DNA from: an uncultured bacterium
Lineage (GTDB): Bacteria; Verrucomicrobiota; Kiritimatiellia; RFP12; CAIWXQ01
Reading direction: 5' to 3'
DNA: 39,817 bases
NCBI GenBank assembly: GCA_903861045.1
Contig: CAIOST010000394.1
Coordinates: 1 to 39,817, forward strand
In this document: positions 30,151 through 38,746 of the stretch, piece after piece
How positions within the stretch are numbered: position 1 is the stretch's first letter
Layout: each line of letters starts with the position of its first letter
The notes under the pieces: generated by a model
The model's input: only the letters and a program-made list of their open reading frames with translations
What the model was told of the DNA's origin: nothing
The model's database searches: none
Program-made: the position numbers and the translations under genes

Positions 30151-30429
30151 TCATTTTTCCCGCATCTTCCGGATCAGCGCATCATACTCCGCATGGGAGC
30201 CGATCCAGAACCAGATGGCGGCATCATTTTCGAGCACGCAAACGGCGCGCCAGTGAAGGCCGATTCGGGCCGAATAGATTGGCTCGCGCGCATGGACTCG
30301 CTTGAATTGGAGCGAAGGATGGTGCGGAGCGGATTGCCAGCGGGTGTAAGTCCGGCGGGCCAATGCGCGCACCTCGTCCGGCAACTCACGCAAGCGGTTT
30401 CGGAACGCTTCCGTAGTCTCAGAAGTCAT
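30151..30429 (-). CDS. RelE/ParE-superfamily toxin
   Basis: The 92-residue protein has the toxin fold's pattern: a helical start, a basic central strand (SLQFKRVHAREPIYSARIGLHWRAV), and a final strand-helix AIWFWIGSHAEYDALI where the family normally carries its conserved WIGxHxEYD. Toxins of this group cut mRNA on the ribosome (RelE/HigB) or poison gyrase (ParE); the WFWIGSHAEYD form is typical of unassigned RelE-like toxins. Its start overlaps the antitoxin gene by 11 bases. Confidence 0.8.
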   Translation of the reverse strand: MTSETTEAFRNRLRELPDEVRALARRTYTRWQSAPHHPSLQFKRVHAREPIYSARIGLHWRAVCVLENDAAIWFWIGSHAEYDALIRKMREK

Positions 30430-30640
30430 GGGAAACGTCCATCACCCTCGTCTTGCTTTTGCGATGTTCGGCGAGCGCTTTCCCGGCCAGTTCGGCGAGT
30501 TCCTGCTGCGAGGACTTGAAGGATGCATCCCACTGGGCGTCAACTTCGATCTCGGTCAGAAGCAGGTGCGCAAGCGCATTCTGTCTCTTTGCGGGCAACG
30601 CCGATACCCGGTCAAATGCTCTTTCTAATAATGCGGTCAT
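30419..30640 (-). CDS. Antitoxin of a type II toxin-antitoxin pair
   Basis: The 73-residue acidic/helical product precedes and overlaps the toxin gene. MTALLERAFDRVSALPAKRQNALA, DAQWDASFKSSQQELAELA and the C-terminal EHRKSKTRVMD match small antitoxins commonly paired with RelE/ParE-like toxins. No DNA-binding fold is obvious in it. AAGGAG lies a little far (12 bases) before the ATG. Confidence 0.75.
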   Translation of the reverse strand: MTALLERAFDRVSALPAKRQNALAHLLLTEIEVDAQWDASFKSSQQELAELAGKALAEHRKSKTRVMDVSHDF

Positions 30641-30740
30641 TTGAGTATTAGACTCCTTGCCCGTGCATTTTTCAATCGTTATTTTGCAGGCAACGCGGGT
30701 GGCGATGAACGGAGCGGAGAGGAAGCCGCAGGTCCATGCG

Positions 30741-31127
30741 CAAGCCGCCGAATTGGAAGAGCCGACAAAGTGTACGACGAAGCGTAGACAACAAAGTGTG
30801 CGACAAAGTGTGGGAACTAGATGTCATCCCTGACCGCCTTTGCGAGTTGTCGGAGCATGGAGGCGATTCGTCTGAGCAGGTTGCGCCCCTCCTCCACGGG
30901 GGATTGGGCTGTCGGGCAGGAATCGGCTGTGGTCAGATCCACCAGTGTCGCGGACTGCACGGTTACCCTATAAGCGATGCCCAGGAACTTGGCTTGGTCC
31001 GTCCCGGAGAAACGGCCATACTTCGTCGCTCGACTTTGTCGAGAGTGCTCTCGGCCCGAAATATCTCCACACAAAAGGGGCTTTCATGCCCGCGCTATGC
31101 CAGATACCCGGCTTCGCACCCCATCCC
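30741..31127. mobile_element. S23 unit, internally deleted second copy
   Basis: Both ends match the complete unit: the left part (30741 to about 31019) matches 27424-27714, including a version of the 34-bp repeat at 30775-30808 (3 differences), and the right part (31021-31127) matches 28331-28437. About 610 bases between them, carrying the first S23 domain, most of the second, and most of the right inverted repeat, are missing. The orientation is the same as the first copy, with the transglutaminase and toxin-antitoxin genes between them. Confidence 0.75.
30817..31018 (-). pseudogene. Remnant of the S23 protein gene (C-terminal 67 codons)
   Basis: From GRFSGTDQAKFLGIAYR to the stop (RDDI) this remnant matches the end of the two-domain S23 protein with only about eight differing residues. 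The frame stays open across the deletion point into the former leader (the text before GRFSG matches the upstream basic tail: GRE, SRQS and ATK are kept), giving an 85-codon frame from a TTG at 31074 with no good ribosome site. It is most likely not expressed. Confidence 0.7.
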
Positions 31128-31574
31128 TACTCGGAAATTTTAACCCCCCTTTGGCCTACCATACATGCGCGGGCAACTTGTTATCACGTGGGACCGCGAA
31201 GCCACTTGGAATTGTCTGTGCTGATCTGGTGCCCGGGGTTTATCCTTCTGTCAAACGAGCCGTAAGCTCGCGATGATTACGGACATAACGATTTTTTGTC
31301 GACATCAGGCGTTCTTCCTGTGAGCGGCGGCCTGCCGTCCCCGGCGGCCTGCCGTCCCCGGCGGCCTTGTGCCGCCGGAACGGGAAGATCAGTGTGAGCA
31401 GCGAAAAAGCGGGAAAATTAGGCCTTTGTTCGACTAGATAGCCGCACCCCAAATGCGCGACAGTTCTGGCGGTGAAATCCGACCTGAACACCGAACCCTG
31501 AACCCTACCCTCCTGAGTCATTACGATCGTGACAAGGATTGCGACGACGATGTCCCGATGTTGAGCGTCGTGCC
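31128..31574. other. Intergenic stretch with repeats, no gene seen
   Basis: A 93-codon frame on the - strand (31240-31521) exists but is low-complexity where it crosses the 17-bp repeats and lacks a ribosome site, so I do not call it. The stretch also holds an ACCGAACCCTGAACCCTACC string near 31488-31508, reminiscent of dispersed spacer repeats. Confidence 0.5.
31331..31371. repeat. Tandem 17-bp GC-rich repeat, with a dispersed copy at 39.7 kb
   Basis: CCTGCCGTCCCCGGCGG occurs twice back to back (31331-31347 and 31348-31364) and is followed by CCTTGTG. The second unit plus CCTTGTG (24 bases) recurs exactly at 39699-39722. Confidence 0.85.
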
Positions 31575-32579
31575 TTACCCGCGTCGATGCTGGCGGGGCA
31601 GCAGGTAGATCAGGCCGCCGGCGGCGGACCAGACCAGCGAGGCGGCGAAGCTGGCGAGGGATACGACCATGGCCTCATGGGCGGCCAGGCCGGCGGCCGG
31701 CAGCAGCGTGATGGCGGCCCCTTCGCGCACGCCGAGTCCGCCGGGGGTGATCGGGATCATCTGCGCCGTCAGCACGGCCGGCACCAGCAGCAGGAAGGTC
31801 GTGGCATCAAAGGTGAACCCAAGCCCCCAGGCCAGCGTCAGCCAACTGGCCATGGCGCAGAGATGTTGCAGTAGTGACCACCCCAGCAGGCGCAGGATCA
31901 GCCGGGGTTGGGCATGGCAGAGCTGCAGGGCGCCATAGAGGCGATGGAGCAGGGGGCCAAGCTGCGGCTGCCGTACCAACTGGCGCAGGAGCGGCCAGCC
32001 GGCGAGGCGTGGCAACCCCGGTACGCCGATAAGTAGCAGCAGGCTGCCAGCGGCCAGCAGGCCGGCCAGTGCCAGCAGCGAGGGCCGACGGTCATAGGTG
32101 GTGGAGGCGAGCAAGCCGACCATGGCGAGCATTAGCAAGGTTGCCACGCCTGCCAGGCGCTCCACGACGATAGACATGACGGCCGTGGCGCGGCAGCCGG
32201 CGATATCGCGGGCGATGTAGAAGGCCCGCGCTACGTCGCCGCCGGTCGAGCCGGGCAGGAACCCGTTAAAGAAATGGCCGATCATGAAGAGCGCGGCCGT
32301 GCGGGCGCGCGAAAGCGGCACCGCCAGACCGCTCAAGGCGGTCCACCAGCGGCCCGCGCCGCAAAGCAGGCAGAGCAGCACCAGCAGCAGGGTGGCGGCC
32401 AGCCAGACGGGTTGGGCGGAGAGATGGGTTAGGGTATCGGCCAGATCGCCCCAGTTGACATCCTGCCGCCGGAAGAGTAGCACGATCAAACCGGCGCCCA
32501 GCAGTAGCTTGAGCAGCGGCGAGAGCCAGATGCGCATGCGTGTGGCGGGTGGCGAGGGCATGGAGCGTGCAGCCTTCAT
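31575..32579 (-). CDS. AglD/MprF-type polytopic membrane protein (UPF0104)
   Basis: The 334-residue protein has about eight membrane helices and the two hallmark motifs of this family: HFFNGFLPGSTGGDVARAFY near 110 and MIPITPGGLGVREGAAI near 280. The family is named for the flippase-like part of lysylphosphatidylglycerol synthases and for AglD; members in glycan clusters are thought to help move or modify lipid-linked sugars. The gene lies 12 bases after the GT2 gene on the same strand, so a pair acting on a lipid-linked glycan is likely. The ATG at 32579 is used; an internal ATG at 32537 is possible. Confidence 0.85.
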   Translation of the reverse strand: MKAARSMPSPPATRMRIWLSPLLKLLLGAGLIVLLFRRQDVNWGDLADTLTHLSAQPVWLAATLLLVLLCLLCGAGRWWTALSGLAVPLSRARTAALFMIGHFFNGFLPGSTGGDVARAFYIARDIAGCRATAVMSIVVERLAGVATLLMLAMVGLLASTTYDRRPSLLALAGLLAAGSLLLLIGVPGLPRLAGWPLLRQLVRQPQLGPLLHRLYGALQLCHAQPRLILRLLGWSLLQHLCAMASWLTLAWGLGFTFDATTFLLLVPAVLTAQMIPITPGGLGVREGAAITLLPAAGLAAHEAMVVSLASFAASLVWSAAGGLIYLLPRQHRRG

Positions 32580-32591
32580 CGGTGGTCGCGG

Positions 32592-33599
32592 TTACTTCTG
32601 CCAATTCTGCCGGTCTAGCGCCTTGGTCTTCCGCCCCAGCAGACGGCCAAGCGTGGCAACCCCATAGACCCAGAGGGTGATCCAGCAAACCGGCAGATGA
32701 TACCACCAGGCGCGGTCGGGGTGGCGGCGCATGCCACGGCACATCTGCACCAGCAGGGGGACCACCAGCACGGTGCAGAGCGCGAACTGGATGATCGCCA
32801 GCTTGTTCTGCTGCTGCCATGGGTAGGTGCGCTGGCGGGTCGCAGCAAAGTAGAGGAAATCGTGGATGCGCCGTTGCTGCTTGCGGCGGAAGAGCGCCAA
32901 GCGGTCGCAATAGAGGTGTACGATGCCGGTTTTGACCTTGGCAAAGTGGGGGTGTCCGGCTGCCACGGCCTGGTGCACGACGTCGATGTCAAAGAAGTAG
33001 GGGGTCCAGGCGACGCGTTCCAGCAAGGTGCGCCGGAAGACAAAGCCATTGGCGCCGATGGTGGGGAGTTGCGCTGCGGACAAGGTCAGTTTCAGGTAGT
33101 CGCCGGCGTCTGTTTGTGGCACGGGCAGGCCGGTCCAGCGCCCGGTGATGCCGCACCAGCGGTCGTAATTGCCGAGGAAGAGGCAGACCGGATCATTCAT
33201 GCCCAGCAGGGCAAAGTAGCGGGTGAGGGCCGGGTCCGCGGTGCGGCAGGTGTAGGCCAGTGGCTCGGTCCCCATGATCTGCGGATCGGCAAAGGGGGCG
33301 GTCATGCGGCGCAACCAGTCCGGATCGGGGAGGATGTTGTCACTGTCCACCAGTGCCAGCAGGTCGCCCCGGCTGGCGGCGATGGCGGCGGATTTGCCGG
33401 CCTCGCCGGTCCGCAGGGGGTTGGTGACGATCTGCTCGACACCATGCCGCCGCGCGATGGCCAGCGTGTCATCGGTGGAACCGGCGTCCGCGATCACGAT
33501 CTCCAGTTCGTGGCGTGGGAAATTCTGGCCGCGGATGGCCGCGAGGCAGGCTTCGAGCGTGCGGCCGGAGTTGAGGGTCGGTATGATGATGCTCAGCAT
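32592..33599 (-). CDS. GT2-family glycosyltransferase with C-terminal membrane segment
   Basis: This inverting GT-A enzyme shows LSIIIPTLNSGRTLEACLAAI, IVIADAGSTDDT, LALVDSDN (DxD-type Asp85/Asp87 for nucleotide-sugar metal binding), and a later GANGFVFRR. Two hydrophobic segments near 265-285 and 300-315 suggest C-terminal membrane anchoring, as in polyprenyl-phosphate-dependent glycosyltransferases. It is followed by the AglD/MprF-type gene, with which it likely forms a small operon. Confidence 0.85.
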   Translation of the reverse strand: MLSIIIPTLNSGRTLEACLAAIRGQNFPRHELEIVIADAGSTDDTLAIARRHGVEQIVTNPLRTGEAGKSAAIAASRGDLLALVDSDNILPDPDWLRRMTAPFADPQIMGTEPLAYTCRTADPALTRYFALLGMNDPVCLFLGNYDRWCGITGRWTGLPVPQTDAGDYLKLTLSAAQLPTIGANGFVFRRTLLERVAWTPYFFDIDVVHQAVAAGHPHFAKVKTGIVHLYCDRLALFRRKQQRRIHDFLYFAATRQRTYPWQQQNKLAIIQFALCTVLVVPLLVQMCRGMRRHPDRAWWYHLPVCWITLWVYGVATLGRLLGRKTKALDRQNWQK

Positions 33600-33685
33600 G
33601 GTTGGCGGTGGCTGGGCAGGGGTTTACGGAAACCCAGCACGGGGTGTAGCTTGCCATCTTCGCCGACCGGATGCAATGGTAGGCT

Positions 33686-33715
33686 TTGACAGTACTTGCC
33701 TATTTTTAGTATTAC
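33686..33715 (+). promoter_or_regulatory. Sigma70-type promoter for the + strand GT4 gene
   Basis: TTGACA (33686-33691) and TATTAC (33710-33715) are 18 bases apart, in an AT-rich gap about 70 bases before the start of the glycosyltransferase gene. Confidence 0.5.
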
Positions 33716-33785
33716 TTACGTGGTGGTATGCGTCCTGATCATTGCGCAACGGAAGGGTTTCGTTTGTCGTTGATCAGCGTACCCG

Positions 33786-35066
33786 ATGCCCTTCGAACCA
33801 ATGCGAATCGCGCTTGTATCCGCCAAGTATATCCCGGCGCAGTTGACCGGTTCTGAGAATCTGATTAAGGTTTTCGCCGAGCAATTGGCGGCCGCCGGCC
33901 ATGATGTAACGGTGTTAACCAGTTATATTGAAGAAAATGGCGGCAAAGGGTTGCGTGGCGAGGAATGTGTTAATGGCGTGCATGTGCGTCGTTTTCGTAT
34001 GGTGCGCCTTGGTAGCCTGGCAGCCATGCTACCGCGACGTGCCAAGCCGGACGTAACGCCTAAGCCAGAAGCACGTCCCGATGGGCCACCGACGATTTCG
34101 CCGGTTGGGCGTTGGTTGGCATCCTTCAGTCTGATCTGGTTGTCATGGCTGCTGGCACCCGGCTTGTTTGCGTATTTGTTACGAAAGCGGTGGGATGTGG
34201 TGCATGTGACGCCATTTCCGCAAACGCATGTTTGGATCGCCGCGCGGGCCGCTTCGCTGGCTGGTGTACCCGTGGTGTTAACGCCCGCCTATCATGTCCT
34301 TGTGCAACAGCCGGTGGCATGGTTGTTGCCGGTTCTGGGTAGGATGATCACGCGGTTTGCTGTCTCTACCGAACGCGAGCGCTTGGATCTGGTTGAACTC
34401 GGTATGGAGGCGGCCCGGATTGAGACCATGCCTCCTGGCATTGCTTGTCCGTCGTTGGCGGAACTATCTGGGGCTCGCTTTCGCACGCGCTATGGGATTG
34501 GGGCCGCCCCTGTCGTGCTTTTTGCAGGCCCGCCGAGTTTTGACAAAGGATATCACCATCTCGTGGAGGCCATGCAAATCGTCAGAAGGACGCGTCCGGA
34601 CATGATGCTCGTCAAGATCGGATCCTCGTCCCAGGCTGGTGAAGGACTGTCTGGGCCGGGCTTTATGGATGCGGGGTTTCTGCGTACGGAGGCGGAGAAA
34701 TGGGACGCGTTTGACGCCTGTGACATGCTGGTGATGCCGTCGCGCTGCGACTCCTTCGGTTTGGTTTATGTGGAGGCCTGGCTTTGCGGCAAGCCGGTGA
34801 TTGGTGCCAGGTGTGGTGCGATTCCCTGGGTTATTCGGGATGGCGTGGATGGTTTGCTCGTCCCCTTTGGTGATACGGAGGCCATTGCCCAAGCCATTTT
34901 GCAGCTTGCCGCAGATGCTGCGCTACGGCAGCGTTTTGGTCAGGCGGGCCGTAAACAGGCATGGGAGAAATATGCCGCTGCCGATGTCGTGCGCCGCTTG
35001 GAAGGTGTTTATCGCGCGGCGATGGTTGCACCGGCCGGTGCGGACCAAAGACCGGCAGGCGGGTAA
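33786..35066 (+). CDS. GT4-family glycosyltransferase
   Basis: This is a GT-B enzyme of about 425 residues: MRIALVSAKYIPAQLTGSENLIKVFAEQL (acceptor lobe with a GSE/GSN-like loop), a hydrophobic segment near 120-135 that may touch the membrane, DVVHVTPFPQTHVW, and a donor lobe with VVLFAGPPSFDKGYHHLVEA and the nucleotide-sugar region PSRCDSFGLVYVEAWLCGKPVIG holding the E(x7)E-type site. It is the only + strand gene of the glycan region and converges with the FkbM gene. The ATG at 33801 (MRIALVS) is an alternative start and matches related enzymes better. No clear ribosome site precedes either. Confidence 0.85.
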   Translation: MPFEPMRIALVSAKYIPAQLTGSENLIKVFAEQLAAAGHDVTVLTSYIEENGGKGLRGEECVNGVHVRRFRMVRLGSLAAMLPRRAKPDVTPKPEARPDGPPTISPVGRWLASFSLIWLSWLLAPGLFAYLLRKRWDVVHVTPFPQTHVWIAARAASLAGVPVVLTPAYHVLVQQPVAWLLPVLGRMITRFAVSTERERLDLVELGMEAARIETMPPGIACPSLAELSGARFRTRYGIGAAPVVLFAGPPSFDKGYHHLVEAMQIVRRTRPDMMLVKIGSSSQAGEGLSGPGFMDAGFLRTEAEKWDAFDACDMLVMPSRCDSFGLVYVEAWLCGKPVIGARCGAIPWVIRDGVDGLLVPFGDTEAIAQAILQLAADAALRQRFGQAGRKQAWEKYAAADVVRRLEGVYRAAMVAPAGADQRPAGG

Positions 35067-35073
35067 TGTGCGG

Positions 35074-36027
35074 TTACGTTTGCGCCGCCACGAACATGGC
35101 CATGTCATAAGAACAATCGGCAGGTTCCCAAGGCTGCAAGGTAAAGCGTTGTTCCTTGGCCATTAACAATTGGAGCAGCTTGCCAACGTTGGAGGAGCGT
35201 CCGCGTGGTGTCTTAACGATGGAATAAAGTGTTGCGCGTCCGTGGAATCGCGCCAGCATCTCTTCAAGTTTTGCGGGATCACCCCAGTTTTCAAAGACAA
35301 CGGCCAGCGCGAATTCCGGTGGTACCGTTCTTGCCAGGGCGTCTAAGAGGACCATCTCCAGCCCTTCGACATCGATCTTAATGACCCCCACAAGGCGCTG
35401 TTCTTGCCGGAGCTTTTCAAAGATACGTTGAAATTCCTGGTCGGCCGCATGTATGCGGACATTCATCTGCAAGTAGTTGGCCGGATCGAAGTGATCAAAC
35501 CCATCTTTTTTGGCCAACACGACGTCGCTGTAGCTGTTTTGTGATGAGACCACGTAGGCACCGCCCCAGTTGTTTTTGGGAACACGCAGGGTCAGCACCT
35601 CGTCTTTCGCGCCGAGACCATAGTTAAAAATCTCGTATTTTTGGCGATCCAGTGAGACGGCCGCGTTTGTTCTGAGGATGTTAGCGCATAACTCGTTCGG
35701 CTCAAAGAGCATAACCGTATCAAACAGTTTTCCTGTCTGGCATGATATCAGGCCGATATTGGCGCCAATATCGAGCATAAAGCGGTTGAAACCTGATGAT
35801 GAACAGATCTCGATGAACCCTTTAATTTGCGGTTCATATTGTCCGGTTGTCAGTGGGGTTGTTGAGATCGCATCCCCCGCGCGCATGAAAAGCGGCAAGG
35901 CTTCGCTGGTGACTCGCCAAAAAAGATTGGCTCGGATTAGTTCGGAAATAAAGCGGTAGGCCGACGTCTTACATACTGTGACGTGCTGGTTTGGAAATTT
36001 TGCGGCGACTTGGGTTCCGTTTATCAT
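35074..36027 (-). CDS. FkbM-family methyltransferase
   Basis: The Rossmann methyltransferase core has motif I MLDIGANIGLIS (84-95), LFEPNELCANILRTNAAV, the post-I helix, and the FkbM signature VGVIKIDVEGLEMVLLDAL. FkbM-type enzymes O-methylate sugars or polyketides; in this setting a glycan methyl group (capping or modification of a surface polysaccharide) is the natural guess. Its DNA is visibly less GC-rich than the flanking genes, suggesting transfer. The product is 317 aa. It converges with the GT4 gene (7 bases between stops). Confidence 0.85.
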   Translation of the reverse strand: MINGTQVAAKFPNQHVTVCKTSAYRFISELIRANLFWRVTSEALPLFMRAGDAISTTPLTTGQYEPQIKGFIEICSSSGFNRFMLDIGANIGLISCQTGKLFDTVMLFEPNELCANILRTNAAVSLDRQKYEIFNYGLGAKDEVLTLRVPKNNWGGAYVVSSQNSYSDVVLAKKDGFDHFDPANYLQMNVRIHAADQEFQRIFEKLRQEQRLVGVIKIDVEGLEMVLLDALARTVPPEFALAVVFENWGDPAKLEEMLARFHGRATLYSIVKTPRGRSSNVGKLLQLLMAKEQRFTLQPWEPADCSYDMAMFVAAQT

Positions 36028-36254
36028 GGTGTTCTCATTATTATGCTGGTCTTAATACGTTATGGCGGTTGCAGGTGCGGTGCTACGCGACTGGTAAGTT
36101 TCGGACAGGCTCTCTGCGTAAATACACTAAAAAAGATAGTGCCAGAAGCGGCAACAAACGTCAAGATTGTTGAGTGTTGCGCCAGAGTTCGATGCGAGTT
36201 CGTTGAAAAGCGAAGTCATCCGTTTTCACAGCGCAGGGCGCGAATCTGGCACTC

Positions 36255-37322
36255 TTAGTTCGTTACTCCGTTGGCGTAATCGGCGGAGGGGCGGAGCTGG
36301 TAGAGCGTGCGAAACTCCTCTGAGCGCAGCGCACGTTGCCATGCGGCCACTTCCGCGATTTGTCCTTTCAGATAGCCGCCCCCCTCTTGATTCCTGCGCA
36401 TGCCGAGTGCACCGCCCTCGGCCAAGGTGCGAATGAGAGGGGAGGTCCATGTTCCGGCGATGGCCACTTCGTTGCCATTGACATAAAATCTGGGGGTGCG
36501 GCCTCCATCATAGGCAATGGCCAAATGGTACCAGCAGCGCGGTTTGAGGCTGATGTCGGCATGCCAGCCGCCCGCTCCTGTTTCCAGCGAGAATTGTCCA
36601 GGCGTGAATTCATTGAGAGCGAGGCGGAACTCGGAGCCACGCGGATTTCCGCCATAACCAAACACGTAGAAGCGACCGCCAGTCACCGTATCCTGACATA
36701 CCCAGGCCGCTAGTGTGCGTGGGGCCGTGCCCGTCGGAAACGTTTCCGCGGAGAATTCCACACGTGTGTTTGCGCCATTGCAGACTAATAACCCTCCCAT
36801 ACCCAGGCTGGTGCCCCAGTCTGCGTCATAATAGGAGCCTGCGCAGTGTTGTCCGCTGTTGTCGGGGATCGTGCCGGAATCATGCGTGTCAAAGATGTAG
36901 TGGAGGAGCAGTCCGTCTCGCAGCGATGCTGGCAGGTTCCCCTTTCCGGTTAGGACGGACAGTTGGAGGATGTTGGATCGTCCGATTGAAACGGTGCCAA
37001 AGATGGTATTCAGGCGCATGGTTTCCCATGTAGGGGTGCCGGAGAGTCGGTCCCCGTTGATCATGGCTACGAGGTTTGTCTGACTGAACGTGCCATCCAC
37101 GTGGGCAACCTGCGCCAATGGAATGGTCAGGACGCCCAGGGCGTTGGAGAACGGCAGCGCCTGCAGGGAGGGGGTGCCGAATAGCCGGGAACCGTCCGTG
37201 AGTTCCACGATGACCGCACGGTTGGTATCTGCGGTGCCGGAGGTTGTGTTTGCGGGCGTTTCAGCCAAGGCGATGGCCCATCCGCACAGCACGGATAACG
37301 GCAAAATGCGTAACACGTGCAT
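36255..37322 (-). CDS. Secreted LamG-domain protein with an N-terminal tandem repeat
   Basis: A signal peptide (MHVLRILPLSVLCGWAIALA) is followed by two similar segments of about 40 residues: ELTDGSRLFGTPSLQALPF and AMINGDRLSGTPTWETMRL, each ending in a strand pair with a GVLTIPLAQ / GTVSIGRSN-like turn. From about residue 135 there is a LamG/concanavalin-like beta sandwich: LLLHYIFDTHDSGTIPDNSG, RTLAAWVCQD, YHLAIAYDGGRTPRFYVNG and a C-terminal GQIAEVAAWQRALRSEEF, typical of these domains in PVC bacteria. It should be exported and bind glycan or protein. GGAAGGAATAAAGG before the ATG is a good ribosome site. Confidence 0.8.
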   Translation of the reverse strand: MHVLRILPLSVLCGWAIALAETPANTTSGTADTNRAVIVELTDGSRLFGTPSLQALPFSNALGVLTIPLAQVAHVDGTFSQTNLVAMINGDRLSGTPTWETMRLNTIFGTVSIGRSNILQLSVLTGKGNLPASLRDGLLLHYIFDTHDSGTIPDNSGQHCAGSYYDADWGTSLGMGGLLVCNGANTRVEFSAETFPTGTAPRTLAAWVCQDTVTGGRFYVFGYGGNPRGSEFRLALNEFTPGQFSLETGAGGWHADISLKPRCWYHLAIAYDGGRTPRFYVNGNEVAIAGTWTSPLIRTLAEGGALGMRRNQEGGGYLKGQIAEVAAWQRALRSEEFRTLYQLRPSADYANGVTN

Positions 37323-37456
37323 CCTTTATTCCTTCCCGTTGCATGGGACTTCTTGTCAGAAGCCGGTTCATTGAGCATCTAGGTGTTTGGGGGCCATGAC
37401 AGCGATCAACCGCAGGCGTGATGTGAGTTTGTCAGCGATGGGGTGTGCGTGACCTC

Positions 37457-38653
37457 TTATGGACGGAGGACTTTCTGGAAGATCGACTCCGCGCGCTTCT
37501 GCCAGTCCCAGACCTCCACGATCAGCGCGTGGGCGGCCTGTGCCATGGTGCGGTAGTAGGCGGGGTCGGCCAGCAGGCGCAGGATAGCCGCCGCAAAGGC
37601 CGCTTCATCAAAGCAGGGGATTTTGACCATGCCCCGGGGGTAGTAGGTTTTCAGCGCCTCCAGGTCGAAGGAAACGCCGGGCAGTTCCCACGCCATGCCT
37701 TCGGCCGCGGCCATGCCGCCGCTGTCATAGGTGGCAGGGTGGAGCATCATCTTGGACTGCCGGAAGATGGCGAACTTTTCGGCACCATCGCGAAAGCCGA
37801 GCAGTGCCACATTTTGGTCTAAGCCCAGCGCGGCGATTTTGGCGCGCACTTCACTGGCCAGGTGTCCGTCGCCGATCAGCGCCAAACGGGCCTGCGGGCG
37901 TTGCGCGCACACCCGCTGCCAGATATCGAGCAGGCGCAGTACCCCCTTCTGGTAGTGAAATCGGCCGACAAAGCAGGCGTCATATTGGCGCTGGGGCACC
38001 GGGATCACGGCGCCGCTGGCCAGATACGCTTCCGAGGTGGTGATGTCTACGCCCCCTTGCACAACGGTGATCCCATCCCGGCCGCGGTGCCGGGTGAGAA
38101 AGCGCGCTACGTCCGGCTCGCTAGTCACAAAGACGTGATCCGCATAGCGGTTGACCAGGAAATAGGAGGGGCGCTGTAGCAGCCAATAGATCAGGCCGCG
38201 GAGACGCTGGGCGCCGGTGTAGGGGGAATCCTTGGCCCAGGGCGCCGGGGCGAACAAGTAGTAGCCGGCGATCCAGCGGATCTGCGGGTGCCGGCGTTTT
38301 AGCAGGAAGGCGGGCCAGAAGTCGGGGTAGAAGTCGGAGACCGAATAGACCACGTCCACGTCGGCCAGTTCGGTGGCGTAAGTGCGCAGGGCGCGCACGC
38401 CCGCGGCGAGGCGGCGGCAGGTGTGGCGCAGCAGCGCCCAGAGCCCGTAGGAGGTCGAGCCGTCCAGCGCCCGCGTCGGCAGGATCTGCGCGTCGGTGGC
38501 GCCGCAGCGCGTGGCGATGGCGGCGGCCTCGCCGCAGCCGAGCAGCACGATCTCAGCATGCCGCTGCCACCCCTTCATCAGTTCGATGAAAATCCGGTCG
38601 CCGCCGCTGAGCCCGAGCCCGACGTTGTAGTTGGATATGAAGCAGATCTTCAC
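37457..38653 (-). CDS. GT4-family glycosyltransferase
   Basis: This GT-B enzyme starts VKICFISNYNVGLGLSGGDRIF from a GTG at 38653 preceded by AGGATGG; an upstream start would add residues foreign to the family. It continues with DVVYSVSDFYPDFWPAFLLK, FVTSEPDVARFL, a donor lobe with ACFVGRFHYQKGVLRLLDIW and the catalytic region LHPATYDSGGMAAAEGMAWELP (E(x7)E-like). It probably builds the same surface glycan as the other glycosyltransferases here. It follows rfbC on the same strand with a 93-base gap. Confidence 0.85.
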   Translation of the reverse strand: MKICFISNYNVGLGLSGGDRIFIELMKGWQRHAEIVLLGCGEAAAIATRCGATDAQILPTRALDGSTSYGLWALLRHTCRRLAAGVRALRTYATELADVDVVYSVSDFYPDFWPAFLLKRRHPQIRWIAGYYLFAPAPWAKDSPYTGAQRLRGLIYWLLQRPSYFLVNRYADHVFVTSEPDVARFLTRHRGRDGITVVQGGVDITTSEAYLASGAVIPVPQRQYDACFVGRFHYQKGVLRLLDIWQRVCAQRPQARLALIGDGHLASEVRAKIAALGLDQNVALLGFRDGAEKFAIFRQSKMMLHPATYDSGGMAAAEGMAWELPGVSFDLEALKTYYPRGMVKIPCFDEAAFAAAILRLLADPAYYRTMAQAAHALIVEVWDWQKRAESIFQKVLRP

Positions 38654-38746
38654 GCGCCGTCCATCCTGGTGTCCGATCGCTAGTTGCAATCGACAGCGAT
38701 AGGGTACGCGTCCACGCGTTGATTTGGGAGCCAAAAATGGTGCTAG

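Noticed and set aside
31240-31521. 93-codon - strand frame between the deleted S23 copy and the AglD-like gene
   Set aside because: It runs through the 17-bp tandem repeats, has no ribosome site and no known motif.
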